In this document: positions 16,049 to 24,956 of the stretch, piece by piece
How the letters are laid out: every line of letters starts with the position of its first letter
Position numbering within the stretch: position 1 is the stretch's first letter
Source: an uncultured Collinsella sp.
Lineage (GTDB): Bacteria > Actinomycetota > Coriobacteriia > Coriobacteriales > Coriobacteriaceae
Reading direction: 5' to 3'
Assembly: GCA_900762355.1 (NCBI GenBank)
Contig: CAAFGE010000018.1
Span: 49,886 to 113,885, forward strand
DNA length: 64,000 nt
Made by a program: the position numbers and the translations under genes
Notes under the pieces: model-generated
Told to the model about the DNA's origin: nothing
Databases searched by the model: none
What the model saw: the letters and a program-made list of their open reading frames with translations, nothing else

Positions 16049-17922
16049 GCGCGATCACCCATCAATACATTCTTGGCGTGGAGCGTGGGGCAGATCCCGC
16101 AGCCGGTGCACGACGTGCGGGTGCAGTCGGGAGTCGTGACACCCTCGAGCGAGCGACGGTACTCGCGCTCGAGGAAGCCGCGCGTGCAGCCGGGACTCAC
16201 ATGCTCCCACGGCAGGCGCCAGTCCAACTCGTAGGGCAGGTGCACGAGCTCATTGAGGTCGATGCCGTTTTTGGCAGCAGCCTCCTTCCAGTTCTCGAGC
16301 GAGAAATGCTCTACCCAAGCGTCAAAGCGAGAGCCCGCGCGCCAAGCATCGATGATGACGGGCGTCATGTCACGACCGGCGCGGGACAGCGCGGCCTCGA
16401 TGAGCGAGGTCTCGGCATCGTGGTAATGCACGCGAACGGCACGGTTGCGAACGCTCGTGACAAGCAGCTTCTGGCGACGCTTGACGTCGTCGTAGTCGAG
16501 CTGCGGGCACCACTGGAACGGCGTGGCAGCCTTGGGGATAAAGACCGAAACCGAGATGGACACCGAGATCGAGCCGCGACGAGCCTTGGGCACCACGGAA
16601 CGACCGAGCTCCAGCACGTGATCGGCCAGATTGGCGATGGCCACGATGTCCTCGTCGCGCTCGCCGGGAAGGCCCATCATAAAGTAGAGCTTCATGCGGT
16701 TCCAGCCGGCCTCGAAGGCCGCCTTGGCCGCACGGTCCAGGTCCTCTTCGGTCACGTTCTTGTTAATGATGTCGCGCATGCGCTGGCTGCCGGCCTCGGG
16801 CGCGAACGTCAGTCCGCCCTTCTTTTCGCCGGCGACCGACCCGGCCATATCCACGCCAAACGAATCCAGGCGCTGCGAGGGAATGGACACGCGAATGCCC
16901 GTATCTTCCAGACGGCGGTTCAGGCGACCGAGTACATCGCGGATGCAGGAGTGATCGGTGGTCGAAAGCGAGGTCAGCGACACCTCGTCATAGCCGGTCT
17001 TTTCCAGACCCTGAATCACCGACGAGACGATCTGGTCGGCCGAGCGCTCGCGCACCGGGCGATACGTCATACCGGCCTGACAAAAACGACAGCCGCGGGC
17101 GCAGCCGCGCAGGATCTCGATAGACAGGCGGTCGTGAACCAGCTGTGCATAGGGCACGCACGACTGCGACAGCGGATTCGTGGCGCCGAAATCCTCGACG
17201 ACGCGCTTGTAGACCACGGTCGGCGCATCCTTGCCCTCACGCGGCACGGTGTAGCCATGCGGCGAGCAGGGCTCGTCGTGACGAACCTCATAGAGCGACG
17301 GCACGTAGTTGCCGGCAATGGATGCAAGCTGCTCGACAATCTGCACGCGCGGGACCCCTTCGTCACGCAGGCGGCGATGCAGCTGGCAGGTCTCGAGCAG
17401 CGATTCCTCGCCCTCACCGATGAGGATGGCATCGAAGAAGGCCGCGTACGGCTCGGGGTTGTACACCGAGGGGCCGCCGGCGATGATAATGGGGTCGTCC
17501 TCGGTGCGGTCAGCCGCTAACAGCGGAATACCAGCGAGGTCGAGTGCCTCGAGGAAGTTCGTCACCGCCATCTCGTGCGGCACATGCAGACCGACGATAT
17601 CAAACGAAGCGACCGGCGCTGCACCCTCGAGCGACAGCAGCGGAATACCCGCCTCGCGCATGGCATCACCCATATCGGGCCACGGCACATAGCCACGCTC
17701 GCAGGAGATGCCCTCGGCCTGGTTAAGGATGTTGTAGAGGATGGCGATGCCCTGGTTGGGCAGACCAACCTCGTACACATCCGGGTAGATCAGGCAGCAA
17801 CGGTAGTCGGCATCGGCCTTGGAAAGCGTGCCCCACTCGTGATCGATATAGCGACTCGGCTTCTCGACCTTGGCGAGCAGCGGCTCAATTAAATGAAAAC
17901 AATCTTGGTATGCAACGCGCAA
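16045..17922 (-). CDS. TIGR03960-type B12-binding/radical SAM protein
   Basis: The 625-residue protein has an N-terminal cobalamin-binding-like region (YPDVYEVGLPNQGIAILYN, IVGLHVPHEM) and a radical SAM core with the cluster motif CARGCRFCQAG (CxxxCxxC) near residue 275. A Cys-rich C-terminal tail, CTRTSCTGCGICPTLH, may carry an extra cluster. The substrate is unknown. It is followed by the DUF2344 gene with a 4-nt overlap and then rplU-rpmA, a conserved neighbourhood that suggests a link to translation. Function beyond the family name is not claimed. Confidence 0.88.
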   Translation of the reverse strand: MRVAYQDCFHLIEPLLAKVEKPSRYIDHEWGTLSKADADYRCCLIYPDVYEVGLPNQGIAILYNILNQAEGISCERGYVPWPDMGDAMREAGIPLLSLEGAAPVASFDIVGLHVPHEMAVTNFLEALDLAGIPLLAADRTEDDPIIIAGGPSVYNPEPYAAFFDAILIGEGEESLLETCQLHRRLRDEGVPRVQIVEQLASIAGNYVPSLYEVRHDEPCSPHGYTVPREGKDAPTVVYKRVVEDFGATNPLSQSCVPYAQLVHDRLSIEILRGCARGCRFCQAGMTYRPVRERSADQIVSSVIQGLEKTGYDEVSLTSLSTTDHSCIRDVLGRLNRRLEDTGIRVSIPSQRLDSFGVDMAGSVAGEKKGGLTFAPEAGSQRMRDIINKNVTEEDLDRAAKAAFEAGWNRMKLYFMMGLPGERDEDIVAIANLADHVLELGRSVVPKARRGSISVSISVSVFIPKAATPFQWCPQLDYDDVKRRQKLLVTSVRNRAVRVHYHDAETSLIEAALSRAGRDMTPVIIDAWRAGSRFDAWVEHFSLENWKEAAAKNGIDLNELVHLPYELDWRLPWEHVSPGCTRGFLEREYRRSLEGVTTPDCTRTSCTGCGICPTLHAKNVLMGDRA

Positions 17923-17932
17923 CGGAAAACCC

Positions 17933-18862
17933 CTAAGCAGCGAGATCTGATGCGTCCTGATAGGACGCCATAGGACGGGTAGCGCCCGCGACCGTGGTCA
18001 CCAGATCGCGAACGCGGGAGAACGTGGCAGTGACCACCTCGTTGGCACGGCTGTAGTCGACATCGCGCTCGTAGAGCGAAACGAGCGCACGGCCCATGCC
18101 ATAGGTGCCCGCGGCGGCAGTGAGCGCCTTGACGGCAAACCCAATATGCGGCGTCTGCTTGACGAGTGCGCGGGTGACCGCGCGGATCACAAGACCGCCG
18201 GCAAGCACGCCCGCGACCTCGTAGCCGCGCTCAGGCTTAATGCCGCGTCCAAAGACGGCAGCGAGCTCAAAGAGCATGCCCACCTGCGCCAGCGCCATAA
18301 CGGGATAATCGGCGCCCGGCAAAAACGCCAGCGCACCGGTCGCCATATTGGTGAGCGCGCACGAGGTGATGATACGGTTGGCCGCCGCGATGCGCATGAA
18401 GGCAAAGTTCGCCGCAAAAGCCGTTTCCTTGTCGGTGCGATCGAGAATCCAGCGGGCAAGCGTCTCGAGCAGATACGTCTTATCGGTTGCCGCTACCATG
18501 CCGAGCATGGGCGTGGACTCCTCGATAAACGGCACCTCCACAGCAGACTCGGCAAGCACGCACACGGGCGCGCCGGCGATCACGAGCTCCTGCACGGCAC
18601 TCTCCAAGCGGTCGGAACCACACGAGAGCACCAGCACCACATCGGTATCGGTCTTTGGAGCAATTCGCTCCTCCCCCAGACGCTCGACGCGCACAATGCC
18701 CGAGGTCGTCTGCGGCACAAAGGCGTCTCGCACCGTCTCGGCCAGAAAGCGCGAGGCGGACGAATCCAGATAGACCGAGACGCGCACCGGCGTATCGGAA
18801 TCCTTCTTAACGGACGCGCCCATCTTAAAAGCGCGGGTCAGCTTATCTACGGGAATTTTCAT
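17933..18862 (-). CDS. DUF697-like membrane protein, function unknown
   Basis: The 309-residue protein has two parts. The first 130 or so residues look like a soluble alpha/beta domain (VRVSVYLDSSASRFLAETV, DVVLVLSCGSDRLESAVQEL) without a P-loop. From about 155 onward the sequence resembles DUF697 (YcjF-type) membrane domains, with LAFLPGADYPVMALAQVGML, AGVLAGGLVIRAVTRAL and a closing AAGTYGMGRALVSLYE. It lies between rodA and the radical SAM gene, all leftward with small gaps, so it may be co-transcribed with the shape operon. The domain match is by eye; I do not assign a function. Confidence 0.7.
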   Translation of the reverse strand: MKIPVDKLTRAFKMGASVKKDSDTPVRVSVYLDSSASRFLAETVRDAFVPQTTSGIVRVERLGEERIAPKTDTDVVLVLSCGSDRLESAVQELVIAGAPVCVLAESAVEVPFIEESTPMLGMVAATDKTYLLETLARWILDRTDKETAFAANFAFMRIAAANRIITSCALTNMATGALAFLPGADYPVMALAQVGMLFELAAVFGRGIKPERGYEVAGVLAGGLVIRAVTRALVKQTPHIGFAVKALTAAAGTYGMGRALVSLYERDVDYSRANEVVTATFSRVRDLVTTVAGATRPMASYQDASDLAA

Positions 18863-18880
18863 AGCAAACCCCTCCAGCGG

Positions 18881-20107
18881 TTACGCGGCGCCCGAACGAT
18901 GCCGCCATATGGATTGTACGATACCCACCGTCAGCAGCTGAATCATCATCGAAGACGAACCGAAGCTAATAAACGGTAGCGGAATACCGGTAATCGGCAT
19001 CATGCCGATGCACATGCCGATGTTTTCGAAGGTCTGGAACGCCCACATGCCAACGATGCCCACACACGATAGGCGCAAGAACAGCGACTCGCACTTAAAG
19101 GCGACGCGAATCGTCGAAAAGATCAGCAGCACGTAGAGGCACAGGAGCAAAAAGGAACCGCAAAAGCCAAAGGTCTCGGACAGGAAGGCGAAGACGAAGT
19201 CGGTGTGGAACTCAGGCAGAAAGCCGCCGGCCGACTGCGTCGCATGGCCTAAACCCTTACCAAAGAAGCCGCCCGAGCCAACGGCGATAAGCGACTGCTG
19301 CAGGTTGTAGGCATCGTCCGAATCGGCATTATCGGGGTCGATAAAGACCGTCAGGCGGTTCATCTGATACTGCTTGATGAGCACATCGTGGCCGAGCAAC
19401 GAATCAAAGACCGAATCGAGCGCCAGAACGAGGGCCACCAGGCCCACAAGCAGGGCCAGGGTCGACAGCACCCATTCGCGGCGCGCACCGCTCATGCAGA
19501 TGACGATGGCGCCCGAGACCAGCACGACCAGGCCCGAGCCCAGGTCGCCCATGGCGACGACGGCCAAAAACGGGATGGACAGCATGCCGCAGAGCTTGAC
19601 GTAGTCGCGAACGGTATCGATGCGGCCGTTATACTGCGAGCCAAGCGTGGCAATAAAGAAGATGGTGATGAGCTTGGCAAGCTCGACCGGCTGGAATGTC
19701 AAGCCGATACCGGGAATCTTGATCCAGCCCGTCATGCCCAGACCGCCCGTATAGGACAGACCCGGAATCTTGGGCGAGAAGATCACGATCAGGTCGATGA
19801 CGAGCAACGCCGTCGAGAAATTGGAAATACCGCGCAGGTCGGTACGCCAGACCAGCACCGCCAGCAACGCCCCGATACCAATTCCCAGCAGATGGCGTGA
19901 GAACGAAGCATCGGCCTTAAACTGCGAAGCCGACCAGATGATGATGGCACCGTAGGCGACGAGCGCCACAGTGGCCACGAGCACACCGATATGCACCTTT
20001 TGGCGAAACGTGCCGCGCGAGGCCGAAAGTTGCTTGTTGACACGGTCCAGGCTGGTGCGAGAACCGGTCTTGGTTGAACGGAACAGATCCGCCGGAGAAA
20101 AATCCAT
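18881..20107 (-). CDS. rodA: peptidoglycan glycosyltransferase RodA
   Basis: SEDS-family polymerase that extends glycan strands during lateral wall growth together with PBP2. The 408-residue protein has about ten hydrophobic segments and SEDS hallmarks: PVELAKL, the catalytic-loop GSGGFFGKGLGHATQS with a downstream EFHTDFVFAFLSE, and the C-terminal GIPLPFISFGSSSMM. It starts 9 nt after mrdA, giving the mreBCD-mrdA-rodA order. Confidence 0.94.
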   Translation of the reverse strand: MDFSPADLFRSTKTGSRTSLDRVNKQLSASRGTFRQKVHIGVLVATVALVAYGAIIIWSASQFKADASFSRHLLGIGIGALLAVLVWRTDLRGISNFSTALLVIDLIVIFSPKIPGLSYTGGLGMTGWIKIPGIGLTFQPVELAKLITIFFIATLGSQYNGRIDTVRDYVKLCGMLSIPFLAVVAMGDLGSGLVVLVSGAIVICMSGARREWVLSTLALLVGLVALVLALDSVFDSLLGHDVLIKQYQMNRLTVFIDPDNADSDDAYNLQQSLIAVGSGGFFGKGLGHATQSAGGFLPEFHTDFVFAFLSETFGFCGSFLLLCLYVLLIFSTIRVAFKCESLFLRLSCVGIVGMWAFQTFENIGMCIGMMPITGIPLPFISFGSSSMMIQLLTVGIVQSIWRHRSGAA

Positions 20108-20116
20108 CGCAACCTC

Positions 20117-22186
20117 CTATCGAACCGAAGAATCGCCCGAGGCCGAAGAGGTATCGGGCTCGTCATAAATCACGCCAAGCACGTCGCGCACGACATGCAT
20201 CGCGGTATCCGAGCCACCGCCGCCCTGTTCCAGGACAGTAGCGATGACATACTTGGGATCATCGGCCGGTGCATAGGCGCAGAACCACGCGTATTCGTCC
20301 TCGCCGCTTTTCTCGCCCGTGCCCGACTTGCCGTATACCTGCGGCGTCAGGGTACCAAAGTGAGCCGCCAGGGACGTCGATGCCGTGTAAATCACGTCGT
20401 GCATGCCGTTGCGAACGAGAGCCAAATCCGAATCGCTGTTGATCTTGGCCTCCAGACGCTTCTTCTTGCCCTTGCCATTGTACTTATAGGCATCGCCGTC
20501 GCCATCGCGCGACACGGCAGACAAAAACACGTGGGGCACGTACTGTTTGCCGCCGTTGGCAAGACCCATATAGGCGCACGCCATCTGCAGGGGCGTCACC
20601 AGGATGTCGCCCTGGCCGATGGCAATGTTCGTCATATCACCGGCATTCCACTTGCGGTCCTCGGCAGAGGCGTCGGTGAAGTACGACTCTTTCCACTCGG
20701 CATCGGGAATACGACCCGCGCCCTCACTCGGCAGATCGATACCGCAGGTCTTGCCTAGACCCCAGCGACGAAAGACCTCCTGCAGGCCCTCGGGATGTTG
20801 CTCGTCATAAAAGAATGCCTTACCCATGTCGTAGAAGACGGGGTCGCACGAGTTGGCGATTCCCGACTGCAGCGTCATGGTGCCGTGGCCGGAATGCAGC
20901 CAGCAGTACTTGCCCCACGACTTGCCCAGACCCGTCCAATAGCCCGTGCAGTTGGTCGTCTGCCCCGACGTGTAGGTTCCAAACTCAAGACCGGCCAGTG
21001 CCGAGAGCGGCTTGATGGTCGAAGCCGACATGTACTGTCCGCTAATGGCGCGGTTGAGCAGCGGGTGCGAACCCTTGTCATCATTGAGCTCGGTCCACAC
21101 GTCATTTGAGACGCCGCCGATAAAGACGGAAGGATCGAACTTGGGCTCGCTCGCCATGCCCAGGATCTCGCCATTGTTGGGATCGAGACACACCACAGCG
21201 CCGTTGCCGGCATTGCTGTAGCCAGTGGTCTTGGCAAGCTCGATGGCGCTCGCCAGCGCCGTCTCACAGGCCTGTTGGATCTTAAGGTCGAGCGTGAGCT
21301 TAATGTCGGAGCCGGCCTTGGCGGGCACGGCGCCGGCCTGACCGGTCACATTGCCCGAGGCATCGACCTTGACGGTCTGCTCGCCACGAATACCCTGCAG
21401 CAGGTTTTCGTAGTAGCTCTCAACACCCGCCTGGCCCACGATATCGCCCGACTGGTACGTAATCCGGCCAGCAGAAGCATCATCATCGCCAGAGGTTTTC
21501 TTATTCTGGGCCTCGAGCTGCTCGGAGGTAATGGTGCCGGTATAGCCCAAGATATGGCATGCCGTCTCGCCATATGGATACTGGCGCTCGGTACGCTCGG
21601 CAATCTTGACGCCCGGGAACTCGCCGGCGTGCTCCTGAATATAGGCAACCGTGGAGCGACGGACGTCCGTCGCGATGGTATGCAGGCTCTGAGCGCCCTC
21701 GGAATTGTCCTGAATATTGCGCAGAACCGCCACGTAGGGCATACCGAGCACGTTGGCAAGATGGCGAACCAGAACCTCATCCTCGGCAAGGTCGCGGTAG
21801 GCCACGACAGCAAGTGAGGGACGGTTCTGGACAAGTGCCACGCCATTGCGGTCGAGGATGCGGCCGCGCACAGCGGGTGTGGTAACGGTGCGCGTCTGAT
21901 TGCTAGTAGCCTGCTTTTCGTAATAGTCCGACGAGACCATCTGCATGCCCCACAGCTTGACGGCAAGCGCCGCGAACATCGCGCCCACACCCGTGGTGAG
22001 GATGGAGAAGCGGCCCTTAAAGGCGGTCGCCGCGGTATTGCCCTCGCCCTCGGTGGCGCGCGGGGCCGTCCCATGCTGCGTATCGTAGGTAAAACGAGAA
22101 TCGCCGCGACGCATGATGACCAGTGCGACCACGATGGCCACAACCAGCACGATACCGGCGATAATAACCGTCATCTGGGAAGACAT
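20117..22186 (-). CDS. mrdA: penicillin-binding protein 2 (elongasome transpeptidase)
   Basis: Class B transpeptidase partnering RodA. The 689 residues start with one membrane segment (VIIAGIVLVVAIVVALVIM) and an inserted linker that may include a second hydrophobic stretch (about 57-76). Then comes the dimerisation domain (VRGRILDRNGVALVQNRPS) and the transpeptidase with SxxK in SASTIKP (Ser about 389), the second motif in IANSCDPVFYD, and KSGTGEK as the third. Most PBP2s have one N-terminal helix, so the long N-terminal region is slightly unusual. It lies between mreD and rodA. Confidence 0.93.
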   Translation of the reverse strand: MSSQMTVIIAGIVLVVAIVVALVIMRRGDSRFTYDTQHGTAPRATEGEGNTAATAFKGRFSILTTGVGAMFAALAVKLWGMQMVSSDYYEKQATSNQTRTVTTPAVRGRILDRNGVALVQNRPSLAVVAYRDLAEDEVLVRHLANVLGMPYVAVLRNIQDNSEGAQSLHTIATDVRRSTVAYIQEHAGEFPGVKIAERTERQYPYGETACHILGYTGTITSEQLEAQNKKTSGDDDASAGRITYQSGDIVGQAGVESYYENLLQGIRGEQTVKVDASGNVTGQAGAVPAKAGSDIKLTLDLKIQQACETALASAIELAKTTGYSNAGNGAVVCLDPNNGEILGMASEPKFDPSVFIGGVSNDVWTELNDDKGSHPLLNRAISGQYMSASTIKPLSALAGLEFGTYTSGQTTNCTGYWTGLGKSWGKYCWLHSGHGTMTLQSGIANSCDPVFYDMGKAFFYDEQHPEGLQEVFRRWGLGKTCGIDLPSEGAGRIPDAEWKESYFTDASAEDRKWNAGDMTNIAIGQGDILVTPLQMACAYMGLANGGKQYVPHVFLSAVSRDGDGDAYKYNGKGKKKRLEAKINSDSDLALVRNGMHDVIYTASTSLAAHFGTLTPQVYGKSGTGEKSGEDEYAWFCAYAPADDPKYVIATVLEQGGGGSDTAMHVVRDVLGVIYDEPDTSSASGDSSVR

Positions 22187-22199
22187 CTACGAGCCTCCC

Positions 22200-22772
22200 C
22201 TATTTGAGCTTACGGGTCTTGGGCTTAAAGCGCATGCCCGTCTGGCGTCCGCCACGTGCGGAGAATCCATAACCGGACTGCGGCACGACGCCGGACATCA
22301 AAAACGGAATGGCAACCAGACCCGTCAGGATCGAAGACGGCAGCGCATGGCCGAAGATCGCCACGACAAAGCTCGTCTCCAAACCCATAAACAGCAAGAT
22401 GATGCTGTAGATCACATTAATGACGAACGCGAAGGCGCCCACCGTGATGCCGCGCGCACTCGGGGCACCGCCCGTCTGACCGGCAGCGCTATGCACCAGG
22501 GCAAAAGAACCCACGGTCAGCAGGAGCGACATAACGCCCACCGGCACGGCAGCGGAAAGGTCATAGAACAAGCCGCTGCAAAAACCGCACACGACGACAC
22601 GGGTCGGGTCGCCCGAGAACACGCTTAGGCACACCAGGATAATCATAAAGTTGACGCGACCGCCCGCAATGGAGATCTGCGGTGCCAGGCCTGCCTGCAG
22701 CAGCACGCACACAATGGCGGCGATTACAAACGTGCGGGAGCTCATCCCCTGCTCGTGTAGATCCATGGACAT
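22200..22772 (-). CDS. mreD: rod shape-determining protein MreD
   Basis: Small polytopic membrane protein (190 aa) of the elongasome. It has about five hydrophobic segments and the family-like RVNFMIILVCLSVFSGDPTRVVVCGFCSGLFYDLS region. The start is ATG 22772 or 22766; the two cannot be separated because GGGGGC is close to both. It ends in a basic tail. The position after mreC and before mrdA makes the call firm despite low sequence conservation. Confidence 0.88.
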   Translation of the reverse strand: MSMDLHEQGMSSRTFVIAAIVCVLLQAGLAPQISIAGGRVNFMIILVCLSVFSGDPTRVVVCGFCSGLFYDLSAAVPVGVMSLLLTVGSFALVHSAAGQTGGAPSARGITVGAFAFVINVIYSIILLFMGLETSFVVAIFGHALPSSILTGLVAIPFLMSGVVPQSGYGFSARGGRQTGMRFKPKTRKLK

Positions 22773-22777
22773 GCCCC

Positions 22778-23776
22778 CTATTCGCTCGAGCCGGAATCGG
22801 TCGTCTCGGACGTGTCGGAACTGTCATCCGGGCTCTCGTCCTTCGTCTTGGTCGCAGCATCGCGCGACGTTCCCTGCGGCGTGCTGTTGGCCGTGTTCAC
22901 GTCCTCATCCGAGGCCGACTGTTCGTCGGTCAGCGAGGTAATGACCAGCACTTCCTCGTTGTTCTCGGCCGTCGTCTGGGCGCGCACCACAATGGTGTAG
23001 TACACGTCGTTAGCCGATTTCTCAACAGACGAGACGGTGCCGAGCGGTAGACCCTTGGGGAACACACCGCCAATGCCCGAGGTCACGATGATGTCGCCAA
23101 CCTTAACGTCGGAATCGACGCTCACGTACTCAAGACGCAGCGTGCCGTCAGCCTGACCCTGCAGCATGCCCTGGGCGCGCGTGTCCTGCACCATAGCGGA
23201 CACGCCCGAGTTCTCATCGCCAATCAGGCGCACGGTGGACGTCTTGGCCGAGACCTCGATAATCTGGCCTATGACACCGGCAGAACTCGTCACAGGCATG
23301 TTGATGGTAAGACCGTCGGCAGAACCCTTATCGATGGTGACGGTCGAGGTCCAGGCATCGCCCGAAGCGCCGACGATACGAGCTGCGGTTGATTTGAGGT
23401 TGTAGGTCGACTGCAGGCCGACCAGCCCCTCCAGTCGCTCGGCGGTCTTTTGAGCCTCGGAGAGCTCGGCAACCTTAGAGGTCAGTTCCTCGTTTTGCTT
23501 CTTAAGCTCGTCAAGCGTGTCCTGCGACGCCGTAAGGTTAGAGAACACGTTACCGATCGCATTGAAGGGAGCCGCCACAGCCGAGCCCACAAAGCGCACC
23601 GGCGAGGTAATCGTCGTCACGCCCGAGCGCACGGCATGAATCGGTCCTGCCTCGCCCTCGCGGATGTAAAACGTGAGCAGCAACACCGAAATCAGGCTGA
23701 AAACAATCAACGGGCGCATACCCGTTGATTGTCGCTTGGTATTCAGATTTGTGGAGAAACCCGAAGATCGTGCCAA
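22778..23776 (-). CDS. mreC: rod shape-determining protein MreC
   Basis: Bitopic scaffold protein of the elongasome. The 332-residue chain has an N-terminal membrane anchor (about 22-41), a coiled coil (about 82-115, LDELKKQNEELTSKVAELSE), the beta-rich MreC core (IVGASGDAWTSTVTIDKGSADG; VGDIIVTSGIGGVFPKGLPLG) and a Ser/Asp/Thr-rich disordered tail. Translation starts at TTG 23776, preceded by AAGGTGG. It lies between mreB and mreD. Confidence 0.93.
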   Translation of the reverse strand: MARSSGFSTNLNTKRQSTGMRPLIVFSLISVLLLTFYIREGEAGPIHAVRSGVTTITSPVRFVGSAVAAPFNAIGNVFSNLTASQDTLDELKKQNEELTSKVAELSEAQKTAERLEGLVGLQSTYNLKSTAARIVGASGDAWTSTVTIDKGSADGLTINMPVTSSAGVIGQIIEVSAKTSTVRLIGDENSGVSAMVQDTRAQGMLQGQADGTLRLEYVSVDSDVKVGDIIVTSGIGGVFPKGLPLGTVSSVEKSANDVYYTIVVRAQTTAENNEEVLVITSLTDEQSASDEDVNTANSTPQGTSRDAATKTKDESPDDSSDTSETTDSGSSE

Positions 23777-23797
23777 ATGGAATCCACCTTTTGGAAA

Positions 23798-24841
23798 TTA
23801 AGCATTGGTCTGGACGAAGCCGCCATCAAACGCATTGGCCTCGAGCACGCGGGCACAGCCGTTAACAACGTTATCGAGCGCCGTGGGGCTGACGTTGACC
23901 GAAACGCCGGTCTCATCGCGCAGGCGCACATCGAGACCGCGCAGCAGCGCGCCGCCACCGGTCAGCAAAATGCCATAGTACATAAGGTCCGAGGCAAGAT
24001 CGGGAGGCGTAGCGTCGAGTGCGTCCTTGACGGCCTTGGCCATCTCGTCGAGCGGCTTGTTGAGTGCGCGACGAATCTCCTCGCTCTCGATGCGCACGGT
24101 CTTGGGCAGACCGGTGATCACGTCGCGGCCGTTGACCTCGACGTCGAGCTCATCCTTGAGCGGCACGGCGGAGCCGACCTTGATCTTAATATCCTCTGCC
24201 GTACGCTCGCCGATGGCCAGGTTGTAGGCATCGCGAACGTGCGTGAGGATGGCCTGATCGAACTCGTCGCCGGCAATACGGATGGACTGCGAGACGACGA
24301 TGCCGCCCATAGCGATAACGGCAACCTCGGTGGTACCGCCACCGATGTCGATGACCATGGAGCCGGTGGGTTCCTCGACGGGCAGGTCGGCGCCGATGGC
24401 AGCCGCCATGGGCTCTTCGATCAGATAGGCCTGGCGGGCACCGGCCTGGATCGTGGCCTCAAAGACAGCGCGCTTCTCGACCGACGTGACACCGGAGGGA
24501 ACGCAGACGACAACACGCGGACGCGGAGTCCACGGATAGCGCTTCTCGGACGCCTTGTCGATAAAGTAGCGAAGCATGGCCTCGGTAACATCGAAGTCGG
24601 CGATGACGCCGTCCTTCAGGGGACGAACGGCCACGATGTTGCCGGGCGTACGGCCGAGCATGCGCTTTGCCTCGATACCGACCGCCAAGATGCGCTCGTC
24701 GTTCTTGTCGATGGCGACAACAGAGGGCTCGCGAATGACGATGCCCTTGCCGCGCACGGAGACAAGCGTATTGGCGGTGCCGAGGTCGATGGCAAGATCG
24801 CCCGCATAGCTACCGAAGAACATATCCATCAAAGAAAACAA
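23798..24841 (-). CDS. mreB: rod shape-determining protein MreB
   Basis: Actin-like ATPase that organises lateral wall synthesis. In 347 residues it shows the phosphate-1 loop DLAIDLGTANTLV, phosphate-2 VIDIGGGTTEVAVI and the adenosine motif ILLTGGGALLRGL. The first codon is probably TTG 24841 (AGGAG 5 nt upstream); an in-frame ATG lies at 24829. It heads the mreBCD-mrdA-rodA operon. The extreme N-terminus (MFSLMDMFFGSYAG) may help membrane association, which is inference. Confidence 0.95.
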   Translation of the reverse strand: MFSLMDMFFGSYAGDLAIDLGTANTLVSVRGKGIVIREPSVVAIDKNDERILAVGIEAKRMLGRTPGNIVAVRPLKDGVIADFDVTEAMLRYFIDKASEKRYPWTPRPRVVVCVPSGVTSVEKRAVFEATIQAGARQAYLIEEPMAAAIGADLPVEEPTGSMVIDIGGGTTEVAVIAMGGIVVSQSIRIAGDEFDQAILTHVRDAYNLAIGERTAEDIKIKVGSAVPLKDELDVEVNGRDVITGLPKTVRIESEEIRRALNKPLDEMAKAVKDALDATPPDLASDLMYYGILLTGGGALLRGLDVRLRDETGVSVNVSPTALDNVVNGCARVLEANAFDGGFVQTNA

Positions 24842-24901
24842 CGCAACTCCTGATGTGTTGGATGATTGCTGGAAAACTACTAGCTCATCATACTAGCGCA
24901 A

Positions 24902-24934
24902 GCCCGGCGCCTCACTTGCGGTGAAGCGCCGGGC
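24902..24934 (-). terminator. strong hairpin between the TPR gene and mreB
   Basis: CCCGGCGC-C-TCAC / GTGA-A-GCGCCGGG forms a GC-rich stem with a tetraloop-sized gap just after the stop codon of the leftward TPR gene. The following T-tract is short, so termination efficiency is uncertain. Confidence 0.45.
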
Positions 24935-24956
24935 AAAGCTAAATCCCATAAGGTCA

